The position numbers were made by a program, and so were the translations under genes. Below are positions 7,222 through 14,409 of a DNA stretch of 16,149 nt, one piece after another (position 1 is the first letter of the stretch; each line of letters starts with the position of its first letter). The stretch spans positions 1 through 16,149 of the forward strand of contig DXSO01000029.1 of assembly GCA_019410445.1 (NCBI GenBank), given 5' to 3'. The notes under the pieces were generated by a model. The model worked only from the letters and a program-made list of their open reading frames with translations. It did no database searches and had not been told where the DNA came from. This DNA comes from Sutterella sp. GTDB lineage: Bacteria; Pseudomonadota; Gammaproteobacteria; Burkholderiales; Burkholderiaceae_F.

Positions 7222-7494
7222 TCAAGAATCGGAGGCTTTGTTGGCAGCGATGAATTCTGCCAAAGCGGAAACACTGGCAAAGTGCTTTTTATTTTCCGCG
7301 CTTTCGGCCGACATGGTGATTCCGTATTTCTTCTTGATCGCTAAACCGAGTTCAAGTGCATCAATCGAATCCAGTCCGAGTCCGTCGACGAATAAGGGAG
7401 CATCGGTTTCAATGTCTTCAGGTTTGATGTCTTCCAGACCGAGGGCAGAGACGATCAACTCTTTAATTTCCTGCTGCAGTTTTTCGTTATTCAT
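7222..7494 (-). CDS. apeE: Acyl carrier protein (ApeE-like)
   Basis: A 90-aa acyl carrier protein, the first of a tandem pair. Ser43 in GLGLDSIDALEL is the phosphopantetheine site, preceded by IKELIVSALGLEDIKPEDI. The start is ATG 7494, one nt after the stop of the upstream acyltransferase (TGAAATG); a longer reading from 7521 overlaps that gene and adds residues unlike an ACP. Two distinct ACPs are standard in APE clusters, where one is thought to handle the aryl starter and the other the extension, but which does which cannot be read here. Confidence 0.9.
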   Translation of the reverse strand: MNNEKLQQEIKELIVSALGLEDIKPEDIETDAPLFVDGLGLDSIDALELGLAIKKKYGITMSAESAENKKHFASVSALAEFIAANKASDS

Positions 7495-7495
7495 T

Positions 7496-8281
7496 TCAGA
7501 CAACTTGTGTGGCTTGTTCAAACAGGCGCTTTTTCAGTTCGCTTGTGAGTCGTCGCACGGCAACGGGGCGTCCGGCCTGTCTTTCTAATTCCATAAACGG
7601 CAAAACGTCGATGTCTTCGAGCGCCTGCACGGAAATGGTCATTTTACGCTCAGGTACTTGGTACCACGCAACTCCCTTCATAAGAGCCGGCGGCGTACAA
7701 GTGATGCGGATTGGGGTGATGTTGCGCTGACTCGCAAGGGCGATGGCAGCGGCTCCGTGATGAAGTTTCGGAGATTGATTAGGTACTGAGCGGGTTCCTT
7801 CCGGAAAGACGACCAGCGTGTCGTTTCTGGCAAGACTTTCTGCACAGGCTTGAATCAACTCCGGTCCAGAATCGTTTGCAATGTAACCGGCGGCTTTAAT
7901 CGGCGAGCTAAGGGCAAAAGATTGTTTTAAAGCGGCTTTGACGATGCAATTGGCATTATTGATAAGCCCGTGCAGTATGACAACGTCAATTAAAGTTGGG
8001 TGGGATGCGCAGATGAACAGGGGTTCTTCTGCCAAACGTTTTTTGAGTTGAGAGTCGACTTCAAGCTTGAGTACTTGCAGTCCGCAGAGCATCCGAATAA
8101 AGGCGTAAAAACCAATCGACACGACGCGGCGTGCGGTAAGTTCGCGTTGCCGATCATCGGAAATCAAATGATTGAGTGCGGGAAAAACAATGAGTCGGAA
8201 CAGAATTCCGCCCGTGAAAAAGCACAGAAAACCAAAACCGGTTGCCGGGATGCGCCAAAGTTTGCTGAAAAAATGAATCAC
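7496..8281 (-). CDS. PlsC-type 1-acylglycerol-3-phosphate acyltransferase-like protein (ApeD-like)
   Basis: A member of the PlsC acyltransferase family, about 261 aa, with a hydrophobic N-terminal anchor (FGFLCFFTGGILFRLIVF), the catalytic H-x4-D box SHPTLIDVV (His94, Asp99) and the second block FPEGTRS (Glu161). It is likely an inner-membrane enzyme acylating the polyene or its lipid anchor with an ACP- or CoA-bound chain. The start is placed at GTG 8281: it overlaps the apeC stop as GTGA and has GGGAG 5 nt upstream. An ATG at 8299, six codons earlier, has its purine run directly against the start codon and would overlap apeC by 22 nt. A PlsC-type enzyme beside the ACP pair is usual in APE loci. 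Confidence 0.87.
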   Translation of the reverse strand: MIHFFSKLWRIPATGFGFLCFFTGGILFRLIVFPALNHLISDDRQRELTARRVVSIGFYAFIRMLCGLQVLKLEVDSQLKKRLAEEPLFICASHPTLIDVVILHGLINNANCIVKAALKQSFALSSPIKAAGYIANDSGPELIQACAESLARNDTLVVFPEGTRSVPNQSPKLHHGAAAIALASQRNITPIRITCTPPALMKGVAWYQVPERKMTISVQALEDIDVLPFMELERQAGRPVAVRRLTSELKKRLFEQATQVV

Positions 8282-9000
8282 GTCCACTCCCAATGCCATC
8301 CTCGTTGACCATCGTTTTCCTCATAAGAGGAGATGCCGCCAAGAAGAAATCGGATTTCGCTGAGAATGTTATGGTTCAAGGAAGAACCGAAGGGATTGCA
8401 TGGCTTTAATGTGAATGACGAATTACTTTTTTGGGCGCTTAACCGTATAGCCCAAGCACAAGTCAGGGGCGAGGCGTCGTTTTCATTATTGTGATTCCAC
8501 AATGCAGGAAGAACATCTTCATAGCGTACGAGGATAACGGAGGGGCAATGCTGCAACTTGAGATAGGCTTCGATGAATGCAGATGAAGCTGTCAGTTCTC
8601 CCGCAGCAATAGCAGTAGTGGCAGTGTGATTCTGCAACCAAATGGCAGCCTGAGCGCCAATGGCATTGTGTACGCTTAATGCAAATTCTGCCGGACTCAT
8701 TTCACTGGATTCAGCGAGAGATTGCGTCAATTTAAACGTTCTTGAAATGTCTCCCCAGCTCGAAGCCCAGATTGTGGGTTCCGTTTTTTCGGGGGTGAGA
8801 CTGGCGTAGGCCGTCAAGGCACAGCGCCCCATGACTGACAATCGACGCCGTACGCTTGGTGCGATAACGCTGTAATCGGGAGCCTGATGTGTCGGAGTGA
8901 TCTCGCTGTCAGAGTGCGCCCATTCCTGCCACTTTGCTATATCGGCACATTCAGGAGTGACAACGGCAATTTGAGTCATGTGAAAAAACATTTGCGGCAT
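8278..9000 (-). CDS. apeC: Short ketosynthase-like chain length factor (ApeC-like)
   Basis: About 240 aa, similar to the N-terminal half of a beta-ketoacyl synthase (the Ketoacyl-synt_2 type used as ApeC). Recognisable points are IAKWQEWAHS near the N-terminus, an SVRRRLSVMGRCALTAYA block, and an alpha-helical AAGELTASSAFIEAYL where a true KS carries its nucleophile; there is no Cys there. The C-terminal HGTGT and GHT histidine boxes are absent. It therefore cannot be an active KS, and by analogy pairs with ApeO. The start is uncertain: GTG 9003 and ATG 9000 overlap the methyltransferase stop (GTGATG), and ATG 8979 is closer to the conserved N-terminus but lacks a Shine-Dalgarno. Confidence 0.83.
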   Translation of the reverse strand: MPQMFFHMTQIAVVTPECADIAKWQEWAHSDSEITPTHQAPDYSVIAPSVRRRLSVMGRCALTAYASLTPEKTEPTIWASSWGDISRTFKLTQSLAESSEMSPAEFALSVHNAIGAQAAIWLQNHTATTAIAAGELTASSAFIEAYLKLQHCPSVILVRYEDVLPALWNHNNENDASPLTCAWAIRLSAQKSNSSFTLKPCNPFGSSLNHNILSEIRFLLGGISSYEENDGQRGWHWEWT

Positions 9001-10082
9001 CACTTGTTCTCGGCAACAGGTTTGAGAATGTAGAGCGAGTGACTCACGCCAATGTTGTCACGGCGGTATTCGATTTCCAATCCTGCTTTTTGGAAGATGG
9101 TTTCCAGAGCCTCGCTGCGGAAAAATCGAGAGTTTCCGTTTGCCATGGCAGTGAAGTAAAGCGAAATAGCCGTCAGAGAAAATGATGCGGCAGGGTATTT
9201 CTGACGATCAATCAAACACTCTAGGATGGCGAAACGCCCGTTTTTGTTCAACAGTTTTGTACAGCGCTTGAGAATGCCAACGGCTTGATCCGGCGAAAAG
9301 CAGTCTAGGAACTGACTCATCCAAATGACGTCGGCTTTTTCTTCAGTTTTCGGTTCGTTGTCTGGCTGAAGCCAGTCGATGTCAAGGGTATTGAATCGAT
9401 TGGCAAAAGCCTGAAGGTTGGGATTGTTGCGAGCTGCTGCACACTGCTGTGGTAGATCGATGAGCGTGACCCGGGTTTCGGGCATCGCCTGCAGGCAGGC
9501 GGCGGCGAATTTGCCGGTGTTGCCTCCTACGTCGAATACATGGTTGGGGTTCAGGTGATCGCGCAGTTCGGCGGCAAGCAGGGCAAAGTATCGGTCGGAG
9601 TAGTAGTGGTCAAAGGCAAACCAACTGCTGCGTGCCGGCTCGGGCAATACGGAAAGAGCCGGATAAATTGTGGGCCAATTGCCCAATTCTTTAAGTCCTG
9701 CAGGCTGCCCGTTTTCCAGAGCTTCAGTGAGATGATCCATGCCTCGGTAGCAGACATCGCCTATGAAGTTGAAGTTAACCTTCGTCATTTCATCGAACAG
9801 CAGGCACTCTCCTGTTTTGGTCAACGTCAAAAGTCCTTCATCGGATTTGGCGATTACTTCAGAGGCAATCAATATGTCGGTAAGAACGCCGGCAGCGTAA
9901 TCGGATAGATGTGTACAGGCTGCAGCTTGCTTTTCAGTGCACGGATGCTGTGCGATTTGTTTTAAAAATCCTGTATTGAGCGCTGCGCGCACCGCTTGAA
10001 AAACAACCGGCCCAAAAGCAATGTGCTGAGCTTTGTTAAGTGCCTGGATGATGGACTCATTGTGGTTGTGTCTGACAGGCAT
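9000..10082 (-). CDS. SAM-dependent methyltransferase of the aryl polyene cluster (ApeB-like)
   Basis: A 360-aa methyltransferase of the class I O-methyltransferase type. An N-terminal helical, dimerisation-like region (residues about 10-100) is followed by the SAM-binding glycine loop VFDVGGNTGKF (182-192), an acidic strand-2 end VTLIDLP (205-211), and a C-terminal domain containing DVIWMSQFLDCFSPD. It probably methylates the aryl head group, either ring or phenolic oxygen; the target cannot be read from the sequence. ATG 10082 has an AGGAG box 7 nt upstream, formed across the end of apeR, and only 4 nt separate the genes. A methyltransferase at this position is usual in APE clusters (ApeB as I recall). 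Confidence 0.85.
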   Translation of the reverse strand: MPVRHNHNESIIQALNKAQHIAFGPVVFQAVRAALNTGFLKQIAQHPCTEKQAAACTHLSDYAAGVLTDILIASEVIAKSDEGLLTLTKTGECLLFDEMTKVNFNFIGDVCYRGMDHLTEALENGQPAGLKELGNWPTIYPALSVLPEPARSSWFAFDHYYSDRYFALLAAELRDHLNPNHVFDVGGNTGKFAAACLQAMPETRVTLIDLPQQCAAARNNPNLQAFANRFNTLDIDWLQPDNEPKTEEKADVIWMSQFLDCFSPDQAVGILKRCTKLLNKNGRFAILECLIDRQKYPAASFSLTAISLYFTAMANGNSRFFRSEALETIFQKAGLEIEYRRDNIGVSHSLYILKPVAENK

Positions 10083-10086
10083 GAAG

Positions 10087-11334
10087 CTACTCCTTAAATC
10101 GAGCGAAGATCAACGATGTATTGATGCCGCCGAAGGCAAAGTTGTTGCTCATGATGTAGTCGGTTTGCTTGCTGAGAGGCGCATTTCGAATGAAGGCCAG
10201 AGGTGCGCAGTCGCTTGCGACTGATTCGAGATTCAAGTTTGGTGCAAACCATCCCTCATTCATCATCATGATTGACATCCAGGCTTCCAAAGAGCCGCAA
10301 GCACCAAGCGTATGCCCCATATAGCTTTTAAGTGTGGCAACAGGAGTTTGGTTGCCGAATACACTCAACATGGCTTGGGATTCGGCGCTGTCGCCTCGAT
10401 CCGTTCCGGTGCCGTGGGCGTTGATGTACCCGATGTCCTCGGGGAAAAGTGCGGCATCGGACAAAGCCAACCGCATGGCCCGCGCCATTTGATCGGATTG
10501 CGGACTTGTGATGTGAGCTCCGTCAGAGTTTGTTCCAAAACCTTTGACCTCGGCATAAATTTTTGCGCCGCGTGATCGAGCAAATTCCAGATCTTCCAGA
10601 ATAAGCGTGCAGCCGCCTTCCCCAATCACAAGTCCGTCGCGTCGCGCATCAAAGGGGCGGGGCGAGAGTTCGGGATTTTCATTGAAATTGGTGCTTGTGG
10701 CAAAAAGGGTGTCGAAGATGGCGGCATCGGAGGCGTCAAGCTCTTCGCTGCCGCCAGCGATCATGGCCTTGGCTCGTCCTGCCAGAATGGATTCGTAGGC
10801 ATAGCCGATGGCCTGCGAAGAGGACGTGCAGGCTGAGCTAGTGGTGATGATGCGACCTTTGATTTTGAAAAAAACGCCGATATTGACGGCAGCTGTATGG
10901 GCCATCATTCGCACATACGTATTGGCGTTCATGTCAGCCGTCGAACGGTTGAGAATCAAACTGGCGATGTCGGCAACAGCCGTTGGAGTACCTGCGCTTG
11001 AACCATAAGCAATGCCGATATCGCCGGAGCTGAGAAATGCCTGGTCATCAAGAAGGCGGGCATCGGCGAGTGCCATTTCGGTAGCGCGTACTCCGAGGAT
11101 GCCGACGCGACCCATGCTGCGTGTGCTTTTGCGGTTGTATTTGGCGGGATCGAGTTCAAAATCCGCGGCAGGACACCCCAAACGCGTACGCAGACCTTTG
11201 ATGTCAGCCCACTCATGCATCACGCGGACGGCGTTTGTGCAGCTTTTGAGCTTGGCAGAGACAGTCGTCCAGTCGTTTCCCAAAGGGCTGATTGCACCGA
11301 AACCGGTGACGACAACTCGTCTTTTCGCACTCAT
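10087..11334 (-). CDS. apeR: Beta-ketoacyl-ACP synthase, FabF-like (ApeR-like)
   Basis: A 415-aa ketosynthase with the complete triad: Cys169 in TTSSACTSSSQA, His307 in NAHGTGTDRGDSAES, and His341 in YMGHTLGACGSLEA. The N-terminus (RRVVVTGFGAISPLGN) and C-terminal NNFAFGGINTSLIF are typical of FabF/KAS II. It should catalyse decarboxylative condensation with malonyl-ACP, perhaps the first extension of the aryl starter, as proposed for ApeR, while ApeO/ApeC does later cycles; that division is an inference from other APE systems. The start overlaps the ketoreductase stop as ATGA. Confidence 0.93.
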   Translation of the reverse strand: MSAKRRVVVTGFGAISPLGNDWTTVSAKLKSCTNAVRVMHEWADIKGLRTRLGCPAADFELDPAKYNRKSTRSMGRVGILGVRATEMALADARLLDDQAFLSSGDIGIAYGSSAGTPTAVADIASLILNRSTADMNANTYVRMMAHTAAVNIGVFFKIKGRIITTSSACTSSSQAIGYAYESILAGRAKAMIAGGSEELDASDAAIFDTLFATSTNFNENPELSPRPFDARRDGLVIGEGGCTLILEDLEFARSRGAKIYAEVKGFGTNSDGAHITSPQSDQMARAMRLALSDAALFPEDIGYINAHGTGTDRGDSAESQAMLSVFGNQTPVATLKSYMGHTLGACGSLEAWMSIMMMNEGWFAPNLNLESVASDCAPLAFIRNAPLSKQTDYIMSNNFAFGGINTSLIFARFKE

Positions 11335-12077
11335 GCCATACCTCCGTTGACGCCAATAACCTGACGGGTTACGTAGGAGGCTGCCGGACTCATCAGAAAA
11401 GAGACTACAGAGGCGACCTCTTCCGGTTTCCCGGCACGTCGCATGGGAACAAAGTCGAGCGCGCGATCAAGAATTTCTTCAGAGACCATATCCGTTTCGA
11501 TCAGTCCTGGAGCAACGGCATTGACGGTAATGGATCGGCTGGCAAGTTCGGTGGCGAGCGCTTTGGCTGCTCCGATAAGGCCGGCTTTTGCTGCAGAATA
11601 GTTGACCTGACCCCTGTTGCCGACGACACCGGACACGGAACTGATGACGACGATGCGGGCGGGTTTGCGACGACGCACCATCGGCATGATCATGGGCTGA
11701 ACGACGTTGTAAAAACCTGTGAGGTCGGTGTCAATGACGTTGTCCCAGTCTTGTTCGGACATCGCGGCAAAAGTACCATCACGGGCGATGCCGGCATTGA
11801 CAACGATGCCATAGTAAGCCCCGTGAGCTTGGATATCGGTTTCCAGAATACGTTTGGCAGCCGCCCGATCGCAGACGTTGAAAGTCAGACAACGTGCCTT
11901 GCCGCCGATTTCAGCAATTGCCTCGAGGGTTTGCTCAAGAGCTGCGGAGGGTTTTGAGGCGTGGACGATTACAGTAAAGCCATCTCGAGCAAGCTGCAGA
12001 GCAATGGCTCGGCCGATGCCGCGGGAGGCACCAGTGACAAGAACAGACAGGTCGGAAGAAGAGTTCAAAGCTGTCAT
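11331..12077 (-). CDS. apeQ: 3-oxoacyl-ACP reductase, FabG-like ketoreductase (ApeQ-like)
   Basis: A 248-aa classical SDR that should reduce each beta-keto intermediate with NADPH. It shows TGASRGIG (15-22), VVNAGIARDG (92-101), catalytic Ser147 in ISSVSG, Tyr160 and Lys164 in NYSAAKAG, and a C-terminal VIGVNGGMA. At the usual tetrad Asn position the sequence reads DTDLTG, with Asp118 instead of Asn, a change found in other FabG-type proteins. Both ends overlap their neighbours by 4 nt (ATGA), tying it into translational coupling with apeP and apeR. Confidence 0.94.
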   Translation of the reverse strand: MTALNSSSDLSVLVTGASRGIGRAIALQLARDGFTVIVHASKPSAALEQTLEAIAEIGGKARCLTFNVCDRAAAKRILETDIQAHGAYYGIVVNAGIARDGTFAAMSEQDWDNVIDTDLTGFYNVVQPMIMPMVRRRKPARIVVISSVSGVVGNRGQVNYSAAKAGLIGAAKALATELASRSITVNAVAPGLIETDMVSEEILDRALDFVPMRRAGKPEEVASVVSFLMSPAASYVTRQVIGVNGGMA

Positions 12078-12544
12078 AGGGTGAAGGTTTCTTGAACGAA
12101 TTGTTGAAGATTCTGAGGTCGGAAAACTGTCAGGACGGCGCTGGCAACCTCGAGGCCGTTTTCAGTTACTCGACAATCAAATTGACTCGGCAGAGACTCT
12201 TCGCCGAAAAAAACGCAACGTGCTTCAATGTCGAAAACATCACCTCTGGACAGTTTTTCTTTGATCAGCCGCACGTTGCGTGAACCAAGCAAAAACCCTA
12301 CGCGAGGCGCAGCATCTGTTTTGCTGTCGCGTATGCCGGCATAAACGCCGACGGTTTGAGCCATGAATTCAATGAAAAGACAATTTGGATAAAAACCGTC
12401 AGGGTCTTGAAACAATGCACATTGATCGGAAACGGTGACCCGACAGTGGACCGAATCGTTCTCAGCGGCAATGACGCTATCGATGAGCAGCATCGGAGAA
12501 CGATGTGGCAGATAGCGGGAGGGATTGGTATCAAATGAAGTCAT
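12074..12544 (-). CDS. apeP: Hotdog-fold 3-hydroxyacyl-ACP dehydratase subunit (ApeP-like)
   Basis: A 156-aa single hotdog domain. YLPHRSPMLLID (His14) opens the fold as in FabZ, and LFIEFMAQTVGVYAG carries Glu59 at the position of the FabZ catalytic acid on the central helix. The loop where FabZ has its catalytic His (HFPG) instead reads FQDPDGFYPN, with no His. In characterised APE systems ApeP pairs with ApeI. Here ApeI is the C-terminal domain of the protein encoded at 4592-6322, which has the missing His and lacks the Glu. Overlaps of 4 nt on both sides place it in one transcript with apeO and apeQ. Confidence 0.9.
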   Translation of the reverse strand: MTSFDTNPSRYLPHRSPMLLIDSVIAAENDSVHCRVTVSDQCALFQDPDGFYPNCLFIEFMAQTVGVYAGIRDSKTDAAPRVGFLLGSRNVRLIKEKLSRGDVFDIEARCVFFGEESLPSQFDCRVTENGLEVASAVLTVFRPQNLQQFVQETFTL

Positions 12545-13725
12545 GAATGCACTCGGCTAAAGACGGCACTTGCATTGGATCCTCCGAAAGCAAACGCATT
12601 GACGACGATATGGTTGAGAGCTCGTCCCAGTTGCTCTTGTGCGGTCAGGACGCGGATATCGGCCAGATTCGGATCTTTTGTTCGAATGCCCGCGCTTGGA
12701 GCCAGTTTCCCTTCGGGGTTATCACACAAAAGAGCTGCGGCCATGGCAACCTGCAGAGCTCCGGCGCCTGCAAGCGTATGTCCGGAAAGGGCTTTGTAGG
12801 AAGCACAAGGTACGGTGTTGCCGAAAACATCATGGATGGCTCGGGCCTCCATTGCGTCATTGAGTGAAGTTCCTGTGCCGTGGGCAATAATCAAATCGAT
12901 ATCCTCGGGCGAAATGCCCGCGGACTCAACGGCTTGACGCATGGCGAAGCTTGCTTGTGTTCCATTGGGTTCCGGTGCAGACAGATGGTAGGCATCGGTA
13001 CTTAGTCCCATGCCGCTGAAGGCAAAAAGCGCATTCTTTTTGCTGCGACTCAGAACCATCAATGCACCACCTTCGCCGAGGTTGATTCCTTTTCGATTTT
13101 CATCAAAAGGAGCACAAGGCTCGGCAGAAACGGCTGAGAGGGAAGAAAAGCCCGCATTCGTAAACTGACAGAATCCATCGCAACCACCCGTGATGACGAT
13201 ATCGGCCAGATCGGCTCGTAACAGTGCGGCAGCGCTTTCAACAGCCATCAGTCCCGAAGCGCAGGCGTTGCTGATGGTGTACACAGGGCCTTTGGCATTG
13301 ATGCGAGAGGCTACATATCGGGCTGGTTCGAAAAGGTTGAGTTCCCGAATATTGAATCCATCAGGAAGGACTTGCTGTTGGACATAGGAGAGCATGCCGC
13401 TCTCAACGCTATGCATGCCGGCAGTACAGGCTCCAAGCACCACGGCAATACGTTCATCTGCAACTTCGGATAGAAGGTCTTGCAGATCATTGATTTGTGA
13501 CAGGCACAAATCGAGAAGTTGTTTGGTTCGATTATTTTTCGAATCAAATTTAAGTTCAGGCAGAAGGCCGCAGTAATAGGGTTTTGTATGCTCTGGTGCT
13601 AGGCCACTGTGAAAACGCATGCCAGTGGCCTCGGGTTCAAACAATGTTCGGCGCAAGGCCGCAAGACCGATTCCGGCAGCCGAAGCTGTACCGAGTCGAT
13701 GAATATAAAGAGTCGACCGTTGCAT
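12541..13725 (-). CDS. apeO: Beta-ketoacyl-ACP synthase (ApeO-like), first gene of the aryl polyene operon
   Basis: A 394-aa ketosynthase with intact active site: Cys155 in SNACASGLM, His282 in AHGTGTSLND, His316 in LSGHTLAGAGA, and the C-terminal VNAFAFGGSNAS. It is somewhat shorter than FabF, consistent with ApeO, which forms a heterodimer with the short KS-like ApeC for chain extension. ATG 13725 matches the KS N-terminus (STLYIHRLGTASAAG), and no other ATG, GTG or TTG precedes it in frame before a stop. No Shine-Dalgarno is visible within 15 nt of it; the nearest purine block (AGAAGG) is more than 25 nt upstream. It is divergent from the small secreted protein gene. Confidence 0.92.
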   Translation of the reverse strand: MQRSTLYIHRLGTASAAGIGLAALRRTLFEPEATGMRFHSGLAPEHTKPYYCGLLPELKFDSKNNRTKQLLDLCLSQINDLQDLLSEVADERIAVVLGACTAGMHSVESGMLSYVQQQVLPDGFNIRELNLFEPARYVASRINAKGPVYTISNACASGLMAVESAAALLRADLADIVITGGCDGFCQFTNAGFSSLSAVSAEPCAPFDENRKGINLGEGGALMVLSRSKKNALFAFSGMGLSTDAYHLSAPEPNGTQASFAMRQAVESAGISPEDIDLIIAHGTGTSLNDAMEARAIHDVFGNTVPCASYKALSGHTLAGAGALQVAMAAALLCDNPEGKLAPSAGIRTKDPNLADIRVLTAQEQLGRALNHIVVNAFAFGGSNASAVFSRVHS

Positions 13726-13921
13726 AGTGTTTTGTATTGACGGGATCAGCCTTCTGGTGGTTCCTTTAAAAGGAGAAGAAACAAGGCAAAGCTTTGCAAA
13801 ATGCGATCAAAAGAAAAACATTGACGGCAAAGCACAGGCGCTGCGATGGAAGAATTATTATAGAAGGCACGTGTTGGCACTGACCGGCATTTCTTCGGTA
13901 ACGAATGAGAAGGCTTGTTCG
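13726..13921. promoter_or_regulatory. Divergent intergenic region, likely promoters for the APE operon and the secreted-protein gene
   Basis: This 196-nt gap separates apeO (minus) from the secreted-protein gene (plus) and must hold the main promoters unless these lie further away. On the minus strand a perfect TATAAT lies at 13862-13857, but the hexamer 17 nt upstream (GGTCAG) is a poor -35. On the plus strand TATTAT (13856-13861) overlaps it, again without a convincing -35. Weak -35 boxes may mean activator control. The region also holds the palindrome at 13786-13797 and a near-palindrome CCTTTAAAAGG at 13763-13773. Confidence 0.4.
13786..13797. promoter_or_regulatory. 12-bp perfect palindrome, candidate operator
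   Basis: GCAAAGCTTTGC reads the same on both strands. It lies about 60 nt upstream of the apeO start and about 60 nt downstream of the minus-strand TATAAT, so it falls in the predicted apeO leader, where a dimeric repressor could act. No regulator family can be named, and a chance palindrome is possible. Confidence 0.3.
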
Positions 13922-14347
13922 ATGAAAAGAAGAGTTTTGATAACGGCTGCGGTGGCAGCGGCGCTGTCGACTGGAGTTTCTGTGATTGAAGCGGCACCAG
14001 TGGCAGTCATTGAATCCTATGAGGTCCATGGACTGAGTGCTTCTGTTGGTCGAATTCATGAGGCGATCAAACAGGCGGCGCAATTGCGTAAATGGGGGAT
14101 AAAGTCCGATGAGCCCGGCAGGGTGCTTTTGGTTTATCCGACAAACAATCGGTCATTGCACTATCAGGCAACGATAGGTGTGACTTACGCAAATGGATCC
14201 TACAAAGTCGAATATGTATCCAGCCGAGGGCTCAATGAAAAAAAGCAGGGATGTTACGGGCAGGAAGGGGTGGTATGCGCCCACCGTAACGTCAATCGTT
14301 GGATTGCCAATCTCGGAAAAGATCTGCGGCGGCTTCTGATGGACTGA
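13922..14347 (+). CDS. Small secreted (periplasmic) protein of unknown function
   Basis: The protein is 141 aa from ATG 13922, chosen because a typical Sec signal peptide begins there (MKRRVLITAAVAAALSTG, probable cleavage after VIEAA) and GAGAAGG lies 8 nt upstream; the frame is open further back to 13727. The mature part is mixed alpha/beta: a helix ASVGRIHEAIKQAAQLRKWG, strands RVLLVYP, ATIGVTY and YKVEYVSSRGL, and a closing NVNRWIANLGKDLRRLL. This pattern resembles a widespread family of small uncharacterised proteobacterial exported proteins ending in a Tyr/Asn-Trp-x-x-Asn-Leu helix. Two Cys (GCYGQEGVVC) lie close enough for a disulfide. No lipobox is seen. It is divergent from apeO, 62 nt before the next gene. 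Confidence 0.75.
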   Translation: MKRRVLITAAVAAALSTGVSVIEAAPVAVIESYEVHGLSASVGRIHEAIKQAAQLRKWGIKSDEPGRVLLVYPTNNRSLHYQATIGVTYANGSYKVEYVSSRGLNEKKQGCYGQEGVVCAHRNVNRWIANLGKDLRRLLMD

Positions 14348-14409
14348 AGCAAAACAAAAACATTGCGAGCATAACCCTTAACTTTTTTTATTCTGCAAGG
14401 AGAATCCTC

